Shown here: positions 25,306 to 34,093 of the stretch, one piece after another
How positions within the stretch are numbered: the first letter of the stretch is position 1
How the letters are laid out: every line of letters begins with the position of its first letter
Origin: JAUWVG01 sp964633715
GTDB taxonomy: Bacteria; Acidobacteriota; Aminicenantia; Aminicenantales; Aminicenantaceae
NCBI GenBank assembly: GCA_964633715.1
Contig: CAZWHQ010000001.1
Coordinates: 71,108-135,107, forward strand
DNA length: 64,000 bases
Reading direction: 5' to 3'
Position numbers and translations under genes: made by a program
The notes under the pieces: generated by a model
The model's database searches: none
What the model saw: the letters and a program-made list of their open reading frames with translations, nothing else
What the model was told of the DNA's origin: nothing

Positions 25306-27414
25306 ATGAACAAATATAAAATGGCCCTTTTATCTGTATTTATACTGTTATTCATGACTTGTGATTCTGAAAAAGATGTTCGCTCTGCGGTTTCTACAGA
25401 AAGTCTTTTTAATGAAATGATAGATATGGTCGGACTCACAAAGTTTCCGGATCCAGTATTTCATACTGTTCAATTTTCCTCTTTTGACCGCAGGAGTCGG
25501 CTTCCCGGCGGTCCCGACTGGTTTGCCAATTCTGATGGATTTGGTGGAGAACCCACCCCCAATTTTGAAAAAGTTCTGAAAGAACCTGACGAAAGTGGAA
25601 TAGGGGAGTATCTGATTGCAGAAGTTAACGGTCCTGGCGCGATAGTCAGGCTCTGGACGGCCGCTATTGAAGGAGAGATCAAGCTCTATCTTGACGGTCA
25701 GTCCACACCTGTATATGATGGCCCAGCCGTGGATTTTTTTCACAAATTTTATGACAGTTTTTCTGAAATAAATAATATCAGTATGGAGCGATTCCAGGAA
25801 ACCGTGTACCAGAGAGATGCCTGTTATACGCCTATTCCTTTTTCCCGCGGGATGAAGATGATCTGGATAGGAGATGTCAAAAAAATCCATTTTTACCAGG
25901 TTGGGGTGCGTCTGTACGAAGACGGAGCTAATGTTGTGACCTTTCAGCCCGAAGACATAAAAAAATTGAGTGAGGTTATCGATCATGTAACGGCCGTACT
26001 CCTTAATCCGGATAAAGAAATAGAACTCCGATCCTCTGCATCCTTTGAAACGTTTCAACTTTCTATAGATCCTCTCGAGAAAAAAGAAGCTTTGGTTCTG
26101 TCCGGGCCTAAAGCCATTGAGGTTCTCACCGTCCACATCAGCGCTCCAGAGAGAGACAGGGCGCTCCGTCAAACTGTTATGCATATCAACTGTGATAGGG
26201 CTCCTTTGGGACAAATTCAGTCGCCAGTTGGAGATTTTTTTGGAGCGGCTCCGGGGATTAATCCCTATCACTCTATGCCTTTTACTGTGAAACCGGATGG
26301 AACAATGGTCTGCCGGTATGTGATGCCATTTAAGGAATCTTTGCAGCTGAGTTTTGAAAATCTTGGAGATCAAGAGATCAAGATTCAAGGTTCAATTCTA
26401 CCGATGAACTATGATTGGGATGACAATTTATCCATGGTTTTTCGTGCCCGTTGGAGAGCAAATCACAACATGATTGCTTCGAACACCGATGTCCAGGATC
26501 TCCCATTTATAATCGCGGTAGGTCAGGGAGTGTATGTGGGCTCAACTTCCTATCTGCTCAATCCCAACGATGTTCCCACTCCAAGTGGCAGTTGGTGGGG
26601 AGAAGGAGATGAGAAGATTTTTATAGATGAAGACCGTGTCCCTTCCACTTTTGGAACTGGCTCGGAAGATTACTACAACTATTCCTGGTCATCCCCGGAT
26701 ATTTTTTATTATCCCTACTGCGGTCAACCGAGGAATGATGGACCCGGGAATCGAGGTTTTGTGACCAATTACCGCTGGCACATCCTGGATGCACTTCCAT
26801 TTCAAGAACACATCCGCTTTTATATGGAGCTGAAAAGCCATGAGAGGACTCCAGGTTTATCCTATGCACGAATAGGCTACCATTATGCCCGGCCGGGAGT
26901 GACCGACGACCATGTGGCGATATCGCCCGAGGATGTTCGACTGCTGAGATTGCCCGAAAACTGGCAGCCGGCGGCTCGGAGGGGAGCGCGAAATTCCGTA
27001 TTTTATGAACCAGAAACAACCATGAGCAGCCTGCAACAAACACACCTCTCAGAGGGACGGCTGTGGTCAAATGGAAAAATCCTGATCTGGACTCCTAAAA
27101 ATAAAGGAGAGACCAAAACCTTCACTTTTCCTATAAACGAAAAGGGAAATAAGAGGATTCACATTGCCTTGGCTATGACTCCAAATTCAGGCCAAATATC
27201 ATTCCTTCTCGATGGGGAAAAAATTACACTGAATAACAAAAGGGAAATTTTAGATCTCTACCGTCCCTTCCGGACACTCCTGCGCAATTTCACGCTGACG
27301 GCTCAGCCGCTTGAAGCCGGCAGACACATTCTTTCCCTGAAATTTGAAGGGGAGAATCCACAGGTTGATGGACCTGAAATCGGGATCGATTTCCTCTGGA
27401 TTCAGAAACAATAG
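25306..27414 (+). CDS. GH172 (DUF2961) family hydrolase, lipoprotein
   Basis: About 702 residues. The start at 25306 follows GGAGG and yields a lipoprotein signal with lipobox FMTC. The DUF2961/GH172 core is clear: GPGAIVRLW near the N-terminus, the FGTGSEDYYNYSW segment with its conserved acidic residue, and NRGFVTNYRWHILDALPF. Characterised GH172 enzymes act on fructofuranosides or arabinofuranosides of D-configured glycans. A beta-sandwich of about 130 residues at the C-terminus may bind carbohydrate or mediate oligomerisation. Envelope anchoring suggests surface or periplasmic glycan breakdown. The upstream gap (25073-25305) contains no other gene. Confidence 0.82.
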   Translation: MNKYKMALLSVFILLFMTCDSEKDVRSAVSTESLFNEMIDMVGLTKFPDPVFHTVQFSSFDRRSRLPGGPDWFANSDGFGGEPTPNFEKVLKEPDESGIGEYLIAEVNGPGAIVRLWTAAIEGEIKLYLDGQSTPVYDGPAVDFFHKFYDSFSEINNISMERFQETVYQRDACYTPIPFSRGMKMIWIGDVKKIHFYQVGVRLYEDGANVVTFQPEDIKKLSEVIDHVTAVLLNPDKEIELRSSASFETFQLSIDPLEKKEALVLSGPKAIEVLTVHISAPERDRALRQTVMHINCDRAPLGQIQSPVGDFFGAAPGINPYHSMPFTVKPDGTMVCRYVMPFKESLQLSFENLGDQEIKIQGSILPMNYDWDDNLSMVFRARWRANHNMIASNTDVQDLPFIIAVGQGVYVGSTSYLLNPNDVPTPSGSWWGEGDEKIFIDEDRVPSTFGTGSEDYYNYSWSSPDIFYYPYCGQPRNDGPGNRGFVTNYRWHILDALPFQEHIRFYMELKSHERTPGLSYARIGYHYARPGVTDDHVAISPEDVRLLRLPENWQPAARRGARNSVFYEPETTMSSLQQTHLSEGRLWSNGKILIWTPKNKGETKTFTFPINEKGNKRIHIALAMTPNSGQISFLLDGEKITLNNKREILDLYRPFRTLLRNFTLTAQPLEAGRHILSLKFEGENPQVDGPEIGIDFLWIQKQ

Positions 27415-27429
27415 AAAAAAACAACTATT

Positions 27430-27588
27430 CTAAGGATTCGGTTCTTCTGATGGATCAGGCGGTTCTTGAAGCTCCTTAAGCATCTGAATAAGATTTTTTG
27501 TGCCGCCAATAGAGACGATTATAACAAGGAGTGAATAGGCGGATAAGGTCAGCACTAAAACAAATTTCCATAACTGCATCCAGGTCAT
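27430..27588 (-). CDS. Small single-helix membrane protein coupled to the SSS symporter
   Basis: A 52-residue protein, easily missed because of its size. It starts at an ATG (27588-27586) that overlaps the TGA of the symporter gene in the ATGA arrangement, so it is translated by coupling. Residues 8-28 form one hydrophobic helix (KFVLVLTLSAYSLLVIIVSI), followed by a short amphipathic stretch and an acidic, proline-rich tail (QEPPDPSEEP). Small membrane proteins encoded directly after SSS symporters are known as accessory subunits in several bacteria; this one has the right size, place and topology, although I cannot show homology. Confidence 0.65.
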   Translation of the reverse strand: MTWMQLWKFVLVLTLSAYSLLVIIVSIGGTKNLIQMLKELQEPPDPSEEPNP

Positions 27589-29111
27589 TGTTTTGCCTCC
27601 TTCATTTTTTTCTTGTCCGGGAAAAGAAGTGATCCGAATACCATCCCCAGAAATGCGACAGCAAAAGTCATCACACCAATAAATTTATCTGAAAGATAAA
27701 AGGGAACGTTTTCACCCCTTGTCCATGGTCCAATTCCCAGGATGGCGATTAATCCTGCGTAAAGCGCAATCATAGCCCCGGTTTTGCTGGCTTTTTTCCA
27801 GTAGAGTCCTGCTGTGACCACGGTGAAAGCTCCGGCTAAATAAATTGTTCCTGTAACAGCCATGTAATTCCAGAGAGAGACAGGGGCTTCAAACCAGAGT
27901 CCCCAGATAAGAAGGAACATACCTATGCAAACAATACATATCCTTGTGATCAGGAGGCGGGATTTATCCGAGAGAGGAGTTTTCCTAAGTGGGGCGATGA
28001 TGTCCTGTGTAATCACCGAACTCCAACTCAGCAGATAACTGTCATGTGTGGACATAAAAGCGGCAAACATGCCTGCGGCAATCAATCCTAATAAACCACT
28101 GGGAAGAACTTTTGCGATAAAGATGGGCATGCCGAATTGGCTGTTGAGAGCCTCAGGTCCCTGAAAAGCCGCAAAGAGTTTAGGCGTTTGTGAGACAAAA
28201 ATAAACGCACAAATTCCCCAGAGCATGGGAATAACTCGGCGGGCCAGATAAGACACAGAACTCCAGGCATACAGCTGTTTGGCCACTTTAGGTGTCTTGG
28301 CCGAAAGAGCACGTAGCGTCCCCGATTGCCAGAGAGCTCCGGCAGAAAAGGTGAGAACAACCATAAAAATGACATAAATTGTGCCAAATCCCGAACCCTC
28401 CGCGACTGGGCTGAACCAGGATGCGCTGTCGACAGATGCGGGAGTTTGAAAAAGATTGTTCCATCCGATGGCCTTGATGGCAAAGATCGATCCGATAATC
28501 ATCCCAATGGACAGGACGATGAACTGTAAAAAATCATTGATAACGACAGAAATCATGCCTCCGGCTACGGTGTAGATAAGAACCATGATCAACATGGCCG
28601 ACATAAATAATTTCAATCCGGCGGGATTACTGTATCCAGTTACACCCATCATAAAACGGGCACCGGCTTGGAGAAAAAGCCCCATATTGAGGATCCCTCC
28701 CAGGGCAAGGATAATTCCGCCTACGAAACGTACGTTTTTTCCAAAACGTATTTGGTAAAACTCAGGAATGGTCATAATCCTGAGCTGCCGAAGCTTATAA
28801 ACAATAAAACCGGTCAGTCCGATAGCCAGTATACAGGCCACCTCAATGATCGCAACATGAAAAGCAGAAAAACCATGGAGAAATCCTAACTCGGAATTGT
28901 ACATGACTGTAACCAAACCGAGTTCAGTCCCTGTGAGAGTTGCGATGGCAATAAACAACCTCAATGAGCGTCCGGCCACGATGAAATCGCTCAACTGCCG
29001 GATGTATTTTTTAACGATGAGGCCAATGACGACGGGAATACAGATATAGACCGAGACGATGATCCAATCAATTGTCGCGAAGTTTGTTGAGAAGACGTCT
29101 GTCAATTTCAT
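27585..29111 (-). CDS. Sodium:solute symporter (SSS family)
   Basis: About 508 residues with thirteen or so transmembrane helices, the complete SSS topology. Family landmarks include the helix with GGMISVVINDFLQFIVLSIG near 180 and the helix AAGMFAAFMSTHDSYLLSWS near 340, which carries the second Na+ site Ser/Thr. The ATG at 29111 sits directly against GGAGG with no spacer. The TTG two codons later (29105) has the ideal spacing and may be the true start. It is followed by the coupled 52-residue membrane protein. The substrate is unknown; sugar-degradation genes on both sides make a sugar or sugar acid plausible. Confidence 0.87.
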   Translation of the reverse strand: MKLTDVFSTNFATIDWIIVSVYICIPVVIGLIVKKYIRQLSDFIVAGRSLRLFIAIATLTGTELGLVTVMYNSELGFLHGFSAFHVAIIEVACILAIGLTGFIVYKLRQLRIMTIPEFYQIRFGKNVRFVGGIILALGGILNMGLFLQAGARFMMGVTGYSNPAGLKLFMSAMLIMVLIYTVAGGMISVVINDFLQFIVLSIGMIIGSIFAIKAIGWNNLFQTPASVDSASWFSPVAEGSGFGTIYVIFMVVLTFSAGALWQSGTLRALSAKTPKVAKQLYAWSSVSYLARRVIPMLWGICAFIFVSQTPKLFAAFQGPEALNSQFGMPIFIAKVLPSGLLGLIAAGMFAAFMSTHDSYLLSWSSVITQDIIAPLRKTPLSDKSRLLITRICIVCIGMFLLIWGLWFEAPVSLWNYMAVTGTIYLAGAFTVVTAGLYWKKASKTGAMIALYAGLIAILGIGPWTRGENVPFYLSDKFIGVMTFAVAFLGMVFGSLLFPDKKKMKEAKQ

Positions 29112-29271
29112 CCTCCTTTTTGAAGTACTATCCTCATCACATGTTCTGCCCTGAATTATTCATAAAAACTGCCGACACCTTCACACCTATTCAAAAATAT
29201 CAACTTATTATCATGATTTCTAGTAATATTTTGAATATCCATATTTTCAGCTGGAATCCTCATTTCTTAGA

Positions 29272-29404
29272 CTGTGATAAATATAGCAGAGACATGTTCC
29301 GTGCATCCTGCTCCATCTTCGTCGAAGACCCCCCACCTCACCGCCATGCTCCTCAGATGGACAGGATGGCACCGGAACTTTTATGTAACACTCAAATATC
29401 ACAG
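29272..29404 (-). repeat. Copy A of a dispersed, folded non-coding element
   Basis: Read on the minus strand, a core of about 80 bases (29295-29378) is almost identical to the core at 44176-44259 on the plus strand. The shared part runs from CATCC through GTCCATCTGAGGAGCATGG and TCTTCGACGAAGATGGAGCA to GGATG. In this copy the basal stem is GTTCCG-TGC against GCA-CGGAAC, and outer arms CTGTGATA (29272-29279) and TATCACAG (29397-29404) close it. The gap between divergent genes (29112-29486) contains nothing else recognisable. Single- and double-base indels between copies exclude a protein-coding explanation. Confidence 0.7.
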
Positions 29405-29486
29405 AAATAGGAATTCTTTCTTTTGACGTTGGGATATCAATGTGATAAAAACCAAAAAGATAAGTGGATGCTTTTTGGGAGGATAT

Positions 29487-31076
29487 ATGAGCACAATTTC
29501 CCGGCGAAGATTTTTACAAACATTAGCGGTTGGTTCGGCTGCAGCGACAAGTTTTTCTTGTTCCAGAAGGGATAAAAGCAAACGCCCCTTGAATCTCCTC
29601 TTTATAATGACTGATCAGCAGCCGGTCTCCACTCTTGGATGTTATGGAAATCCACTCAATCCCACACCACATCTTGATCGTCTTGCCGAAACAGGAGCAC
29701 GATTTTCTAATTTTTACATTGGTGCTTTTCCCTGCAGTCCTTCCAGAGCCAGTATGCTGACAGGATGTTATCCACAGAGGCATGGAGTGACGACTAACAA
29801 TGTGATGCTTTCAGATAAGATTCCCTCTCTGGGATTTCTTTTGCGTAACGCAGGCCGCGCAACGGCCTATTTTGGTAAAAGTCATCTCAATGGCTATATG
29901 TACAGGAATGTCCCTGAAGAGAAACCCTTTGATGGACGCTGGTTTTACCGTCGAGTCCCAGATGAAGCCGGATTTGTCTATGAGAAAGTAGAGGGAGGAG
30001 CAGGCGAGGATTTGCCTCAACTTGGTTTTGATACATGGGCGGGAGGTTGGAAACAGTATCACACCTATCTCGAAGAGGTGGGATTGGGGGAACTTTTAGC
30101 TAACAGGCCAAAGCCAGGAAATCACAATGACCTTCCCAGCGGGCCAAACACAGAGCACAGGTATTCGTTGTTGCCGGCGGAACATCATATGGCCTCTTTT
30201 TTTTCACAAAAAGCCGAGTTGTTTATCCGCAGCCGGCGCGGCAGCACTCAGCCCTTCTCTCTTGTCCTCTCTTATTTTGGGCCGCACCTTCCCGTTGCTC
30301 CCCCCAAACCGTGGGATACAAAGTATTCACTCGAGTTGTGTCCTCTTCCGTCCAATTTTTTTGACCTTCTTGAGGGAAAACCTGAACATCAGAGGACGAA
30401 TAAAGTGTGTTATAAACTCCCAGATTGGTCCAGGCAACAGTTTCAGGATTATATCCGGCGCTATTATGGATACTGTGCCTACATCGATGCGCAAATCGGA
30501 CGTGTTTTGAAAACTCTTTCTGAAACGGGCTTAGATCACAATACTATTGTCATCTTCACCTCTGACCACGGGGACATGCTTGCCTCTCACGGAATGGTTT
30601 ATAAAATGGACAGGAGTGGTTATCAGGAATTGGCCAATGTCCCGTTTATAATCCGCGTTCCCGGATTGACAACACCTGGCTCAGTCGTTCGGAGTTTAGC
30701 GAGCAGTGTGGACATTCTTCCGACTTTGATAGAGTTGTTTGGACTTTCACAAGTTGAAGGGATACAGGGGAATTCGTTGTCGAGGGTATTGAAATGGCCC
30801 GAAGTCTCTTCCCGTGAACGTATTTTTATCCATTGGGCAAATGACTCTTTTGTTACTTTTGACGGAAAAAGGAAGTATGCCCTCCATTGGAATGACGAAG
30901 TTGATGAATTTTATGACCTGGAAAACGATCCAGGTGAGCTCCATAATCTCTGGAAAGATCCTCGCTATAGAGAAAATGCGCGGCGGAACCGGCAGGCCAT
31001 TATTGACTGGCTGTATGAGACAGCTCATCCCTATAGGGAACTTATTGAAAAAGACAAGAGGGTCGGGAAGGGATAA
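29487..31076 (+). CDS. Sulfatase, Tat-exported, probable lipoprotein
   Basis: About 529 residues of the arylsulfatase family. The start at 29487 follows GGGAGG and gives a twin-arginine signal (SRRRFLQTL) followed by a possible lipobox around SFSC. The formylglycine motif is CSPSRASMLTG with Cys83, so activation by an anaerobic-type or other formylglycine-generating enzyme encoded elsewhere is needed. Metal ligands appear in MTDQQPVSTLG (in the role of the DD pair, with only one Asp) and SDHGDMLASHG. The C-terminal ELHNLWKDP segment is typical. Overlap with the acetyltransferase gene downstream suggests action on sulfated glucosamine glycans; the specificity is inferred. Confidence 0.87.
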   Translation: MSTISRRRFLQTLAVGSAAATSFSCSRRDKSKRPLNLLFIMTDQQPVSTLGCYGNPLNPTPHLDRLAETGARFSNFYIGAFPCSPSRASMLTGCYPQRHGVTTNNVMLSDKIPSLGFLLRNAGRATAYFGKSHLNGYMYRNVPEEKPFDGRWFYRRVPDEAGFVYEKVEGGAGEDLPQLGFDTWAGGWKQYHTYLEEVGLGELLANRPKPGNHNDLPSGPNTEHRYSLLPAEHHMASFFSQKAELFIRSRRGSTQPFSLVLSYFGPHLPVAPPKPWDTKYSLELCPLPSNFFDLLEGKPEHQRTNKVCYKLPDWSRQQFQDYIRRYYGYCAYIDAQIGRVLKTLSETGLDHNTIVIFTSDHGDMLASHGMVYKMDRSGYQELANVPFIIRVPGLTTPGSVVRSLASSVDILPTLIELFGLSQVEGIQGNSLSRVLKWPEVSSRERIFIHWANDSFVTFDGKRKYALHWNDEVDEFYDLENDPGELHNLWKDPRYRENARRNRQAIIDWLYETAHPYRELIEKDKRVGKG

Positions 31077-32182
31077 TGAAATACGATCGGCTGGCTTCTT
31101 TAGATGTTTTTAGGGGAATAACCATTGCCGGTATGATCCTCGTGAACAATCCCGGAAGCTGGAGTTTTGTCTATGCACCGCTGAGGCATGCAAAATGGCA
31201 TGGATGGACGCCGACAGATCTCATTTTTCCGTTTTTCCTCTTTATTGTGGGTGTGTCGATAGCCTTTTCATTTTCACGGAGAATAAATGAAGGGGCTGTA
31301 TCCTCAGCACTTTATATCAAAATTTTAAGAAGGACCATTTTACTTATTGCTGTGGGGTACTTCCTCAGGATATTTCCTTCATTCAATTTTGAATCCATCA
31401 GAATTCCGGGAGTCCTTCAGCGCATTGCTGTCTGTTACTTATTTGCTTCCTTCCTTTTCCTTAAAGTCAGGCCAAAAGGACGAGTGGCTCTCACTTTATT
31501 TCTTCTTGGGGGATACTGGGCAGTGATGAAACTTGTTCCCGTGCCTGGTTATGGGGCTGGAGGCCTGGAATTTGAAGGGAATTTATGCGGTTTTATAGAT
31601 ATGAAACTTCTTGCTGGGCATCTCTATAAAACGACTTTTGATCCCGAGGGGATTCTCAGCACTTTTCCGGCCTTAGCTACGGCTCTATTGGGGACTCTTA
31701 CTGGAGATTGGCTGCTGTCTAAGAGAAGCCAGTTGAATAAAATGTTCGGTCTTTTTGCGGCCGGGATAGTTTTTGTGATTGTTGGCCTTCTCCTCCATCC
31801 TTTGTTTCCCATCAACAAACAGTTGTGGACGAGTACGTTTGTCATATTTACGGCCGGAGCAGCCGGGATAATTCTGGGATTTTGCTACGGGATTAATGAT
31901 GTTTTGGAACAAAAAAAATGGGCCTATCCATTTCTTGTCTTTGGGACAAATGCGATTGCTGTGTATGCGGGATCGACATTGATGGTCAAATTGATCGCCT
32001 TGATACGTGTCTCGATGCGGGGGGGAGAAACCATATCCTTACAGAGTTTTGTTTACAGTAAACTTCTTGTCCCCTGGGCAGGACAGCAGAACGGTTCTCT
32101 TTTGTACCCCATAATTCTCCTCCTTATCTGGCTGGCCATCCTCTTTCCTCTCTATAGAAAGAAGATTTTCATTAAAATTTAA
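31076..32182 (+). CDS. Heparan-alpha-glucosaminide N-acetyltransferase-like membrane protein (DUF5009 type)
   Basis: 368 residues with ten or so membrane helices. The N-terminal signature RLASLDVFRGITIAGMILVN, the WHGWTPTDLIFPFFLFIVGV stretch with nearby His residues, and RRTILLIAVGYFL are those of the bacterial relatives of human HGSNAT. HGSNAT moves an acetyl group across a membrane onto terminal glucosamine during heparan sulfate breakdown. The bacterial role is usually glycan catabolism and is inferred here. Its ATG overlaps the sulfatase stop by one base (TAATG), so the pair is one translational unit. Confidence 0.82.
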   Translation: MKYDRLASLDVFRGITIAGMILVNNPGSWSFVYAPLRHAKWHGWTPTDLIFPFFLFIVGVSIAFSFSRRINEGAVSSALYIKILRRTILLIAVGYFLRIFPSFNFESIRIPGVLQRIAVCYLFASFLFLKVRPKGRVALTLFLLGGYWAVMKLVPVPGYGAGGLEFEGNLCGFIDMKLLAGHLYKTTFDPEGILSTFPALATALLGTLTGDWLLSKRSQLNKMFGLFAAGIVFVIVGLLLHPLFPINKQLWTSTFVIFTAGAAGIILGFCYGINDVLEQKKWAYPFLVFGTNAIAVYAGSTLMVKLIALIRVSMRGGETISLQSFVYSKLLVPWAGQQNGSLLYPIILLLIWLAILFPLYRKKIFIKI

Positions 32183-32219
32183 GCCTTTTGCCTTTTCATG
32201 GATAGATGTCGTTCATACA

Positions 32220-32247
32220 ATTGAAATGCTGGAAGAATCTGCTAAAA
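32220..32247 (+). promoter_or_regulatory. Sigma-70-type promoter
   Basis: TTGAAA (32220-32225), 16 bases, then TGC-TAAAAT with -10 at 32242-32247. Predicted start near 32254 gives a leader of about 37 bases to the GTG at 32291, which has an AGAGGA site. Confidence 0.55.
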
Positions 32248-32290
32248 TAGATAGGTAAGTGTTTGGGATTTTGGATAAAGAGGACGAGCC

Positions 32291-34069
32291 GTGAAAATCT
32301 CCTACCTCAACGGAAAAAGATTATATTATGCGTTCTTAGCCGGCGGGAATGCCGTCATCGACGATCAAAAATATCTCAATAAAATCAATGTTTTTCCCGT
32401 ACCCGATGGAGACACAGGAACGAATCTGGCTTCTCTATTTCGGTCTATTGCGGAATGTGCGGTTCCGAGTCCTTCCATAAAGACCACCATGTCTTCTATA
32501 GAGGATGCGGCGCTTTCTGGAGCCCGGGGAAATTCTGGAATTATTTTCGCCCAATTTCTCCTCGGTATAAGCCAGGAAATCAAAACTGAAGTGAAGCTTT
32601 CAACAAGATTATTCGGGGAGTCTGTAAAAAGAGCCGTTCTGCATGCATATAGAGCGATTGTTTCTCCAGTTGAGGGGACAATGTTGACCGTCATGAAGGA
32701 TTGGGCGGAGGCCGTCTATAGACACAGAACCAAAACGGGAGATTTTGTCGAACTCCTCTCCCATTCTCTGTCTGAAGCGAAAAGATCTTTAAAAGATACT
32801 CCGAAAAAACTATCAGTTCTGGCAAAGGCCGGAGTCGTGGATGCAGGAGCCAAGGGATTTGTGGATTTTCTCGATGGAATCCTAGAATTTATAAAAGAAG
32901 GAAGATTAAATTCAGTCCTGAAATCGAAAGTCCATATTGATTTACCTGAAAAACAAAACCATCCAGTAAGGGAGACAATTGAGGAGAGGTTTTGTGCAGA
33001 AGCTCTCCTTGTTGGAGAGAACCTGAATTTAGATAAATTGAGAACACTCATCCAAAATTTCGGGGAATCGGCGATTGTAGCCGGTTCACGGACAAAAGCG
33101 CGCCTTCATGTCCATACGGACTCTCCATCCGATCTTTTTGTCCGGCTCAATAAATTCGGTTCTATCACCCAGATCAAAGTGGATGACATGCAGAAACAGT
33201 TTGATGTGAGCCGGAGACGGAAGAACAAGATTGCTCTTGTTGTGGATTCGTGTTGTGATCTGAATCCTGATTTAATAGATAAATTACAAATCCATGTTTT
33301 GCCATTTGTGATCTCTTTTGGAGACAGCCTGTTTTTAGACAAAGTGACACTTCGGCCATCTCAATTCTATTCGCTGCTGGAAGTGTCCAAAACCTATCCC
33401 ACAACATCTGTGCCCGGCATCAAGACGGCCCAGAATCTTTATCAATTTCTTTCCAGTTATTATGATTCCATAATAACCATATGTTTATCGGATAAATTCA
33501 GCGGCATGTATGACCTCTGCAAAAACGCCGCCTTGTCAATCAAAGATAAAAGAGTCGATGTTATCGATTCCCGGAACATTTCGGCATCTCAGGGGCTCAT
33601 CGTTATGCGGGCTGCCGAAGCGATCAATTTGGGCCGATCACAGGAAGATATTCTTGAGTCTATGGAGGAATGGATAGACAAAACTAAAATATATGTGGAT
33701 ATCCTATCATTGAAGTATCTGGTCCGCAGCGGAAGAGTCAGCCCTTTGAAAGGCACTCTGGCAAAATTATTGAATTTGAAACCAGTCATATCCATTAATG
33801 CAGAGGGAAGGACAGTATCTTTTGGGAAGTCTTTCAGCCGCAGCAGGAATATGAAAAAAATCGTCCAAAATTTGAAGAATATGGCCGAAAGCAACAAAAT
33901 ATGGCATTATGCGATTGTCCATGTTAAATGTTCTTCAAAGGCCGACATCTATGCGGAATCACTGACAAGTATTTTTGGCAAACCTCCGGCATTTATCGAA
34001 GAAGTTGCTCCGGCTATTGGGGTACACACGGGAATCGGGACTTTGGGTGTGGCCGTCATGTTTAAATAA
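32291..34069 (+). CDS. DhaL (DAK2)-DegV fusion: single-chain FakA/FakB-like fatty-acid kinase
   Basis: 592 residues joining two modules. Residues 1-200 form a DhaL nucleotide-binding domain: FPVPDGDTGTNL carries the Asp triad for Mg-ATP, and SGARGNSGIIFAQFL follows. Residues about 210-310 resemble the FakA middle domain (HVHTDSP). From about 314 the chain is a DegV domain (VVDSCCDLNPDLID, TTSVPGIKTAQNLY, LSDKFSGMYDL, VIDSRNISASQGL), which in FakB holds a fatty acid. In Gram-positive bacteria the two are separate proteins that phosphorylate exogenous fatty acids. The single chain would couple carrier and kinase. GTG start with AGAGGA. Confidence 0.85.
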   Translation: MKISYLNGKRLYYAFLAGGNAVIDDQKYLNKINVFPVPDGDTGTNLASLFRSIAECAVPSPSIKTTMSSIEDAALSGARGNSGIIFAQFLLGISQEIKTEVKLSTRLFGESVKRAVLHAYRAIVSPVEGTMLTVMKDWAEAVYRHRTKTGDFVELLSHSLSEAKRSLKDTPKKLSVLAKAGVVDAGAKGFVDFLDGILEFIKEGRLNSVLKSKVHIDLPEKQNHPVRETIEERFCAEALLVGENLNLDKLRTLIQNFGESAIVAGSRTKARLHVHTDSPSDLFVRLNKFGSITQIKVDDMQKQFDVSRRRKNKIALVVDSCCDLNPDLIDKLQIHVLPFVISFGDSLFLDKVTLRPSQFYSLLEVSKTYPTTSVPGIKTAQNLYQFLSSYYDSIITICLSDKFSGMYDLCKNAALSIKDKRVDVIDSRNISASQGLIVMRAAEAINLGRSQEDILESMEEWIDKTKIYVDILSLKYLVRSGRVSPLKGTLAKLLNLKPVISINAEGRTVSFGKSFSRSRNMKKIVQNLKNMAESNKIWHYAIVHVKCSSKADIYAESLTSIFGKPPAFIEEVAPAIGVHTGIGTLGVAVMFK

Positions 34070-34093
34070 AATGAACACAAAAAAAAGAATAGT

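Noticed and set aside
29072..29410. Open frame of 112 codons upstream of the sulfatase
   Set aside because: It runs through the non-coding element and the symporter's ribosome site, has no start signal and looks like random translation.
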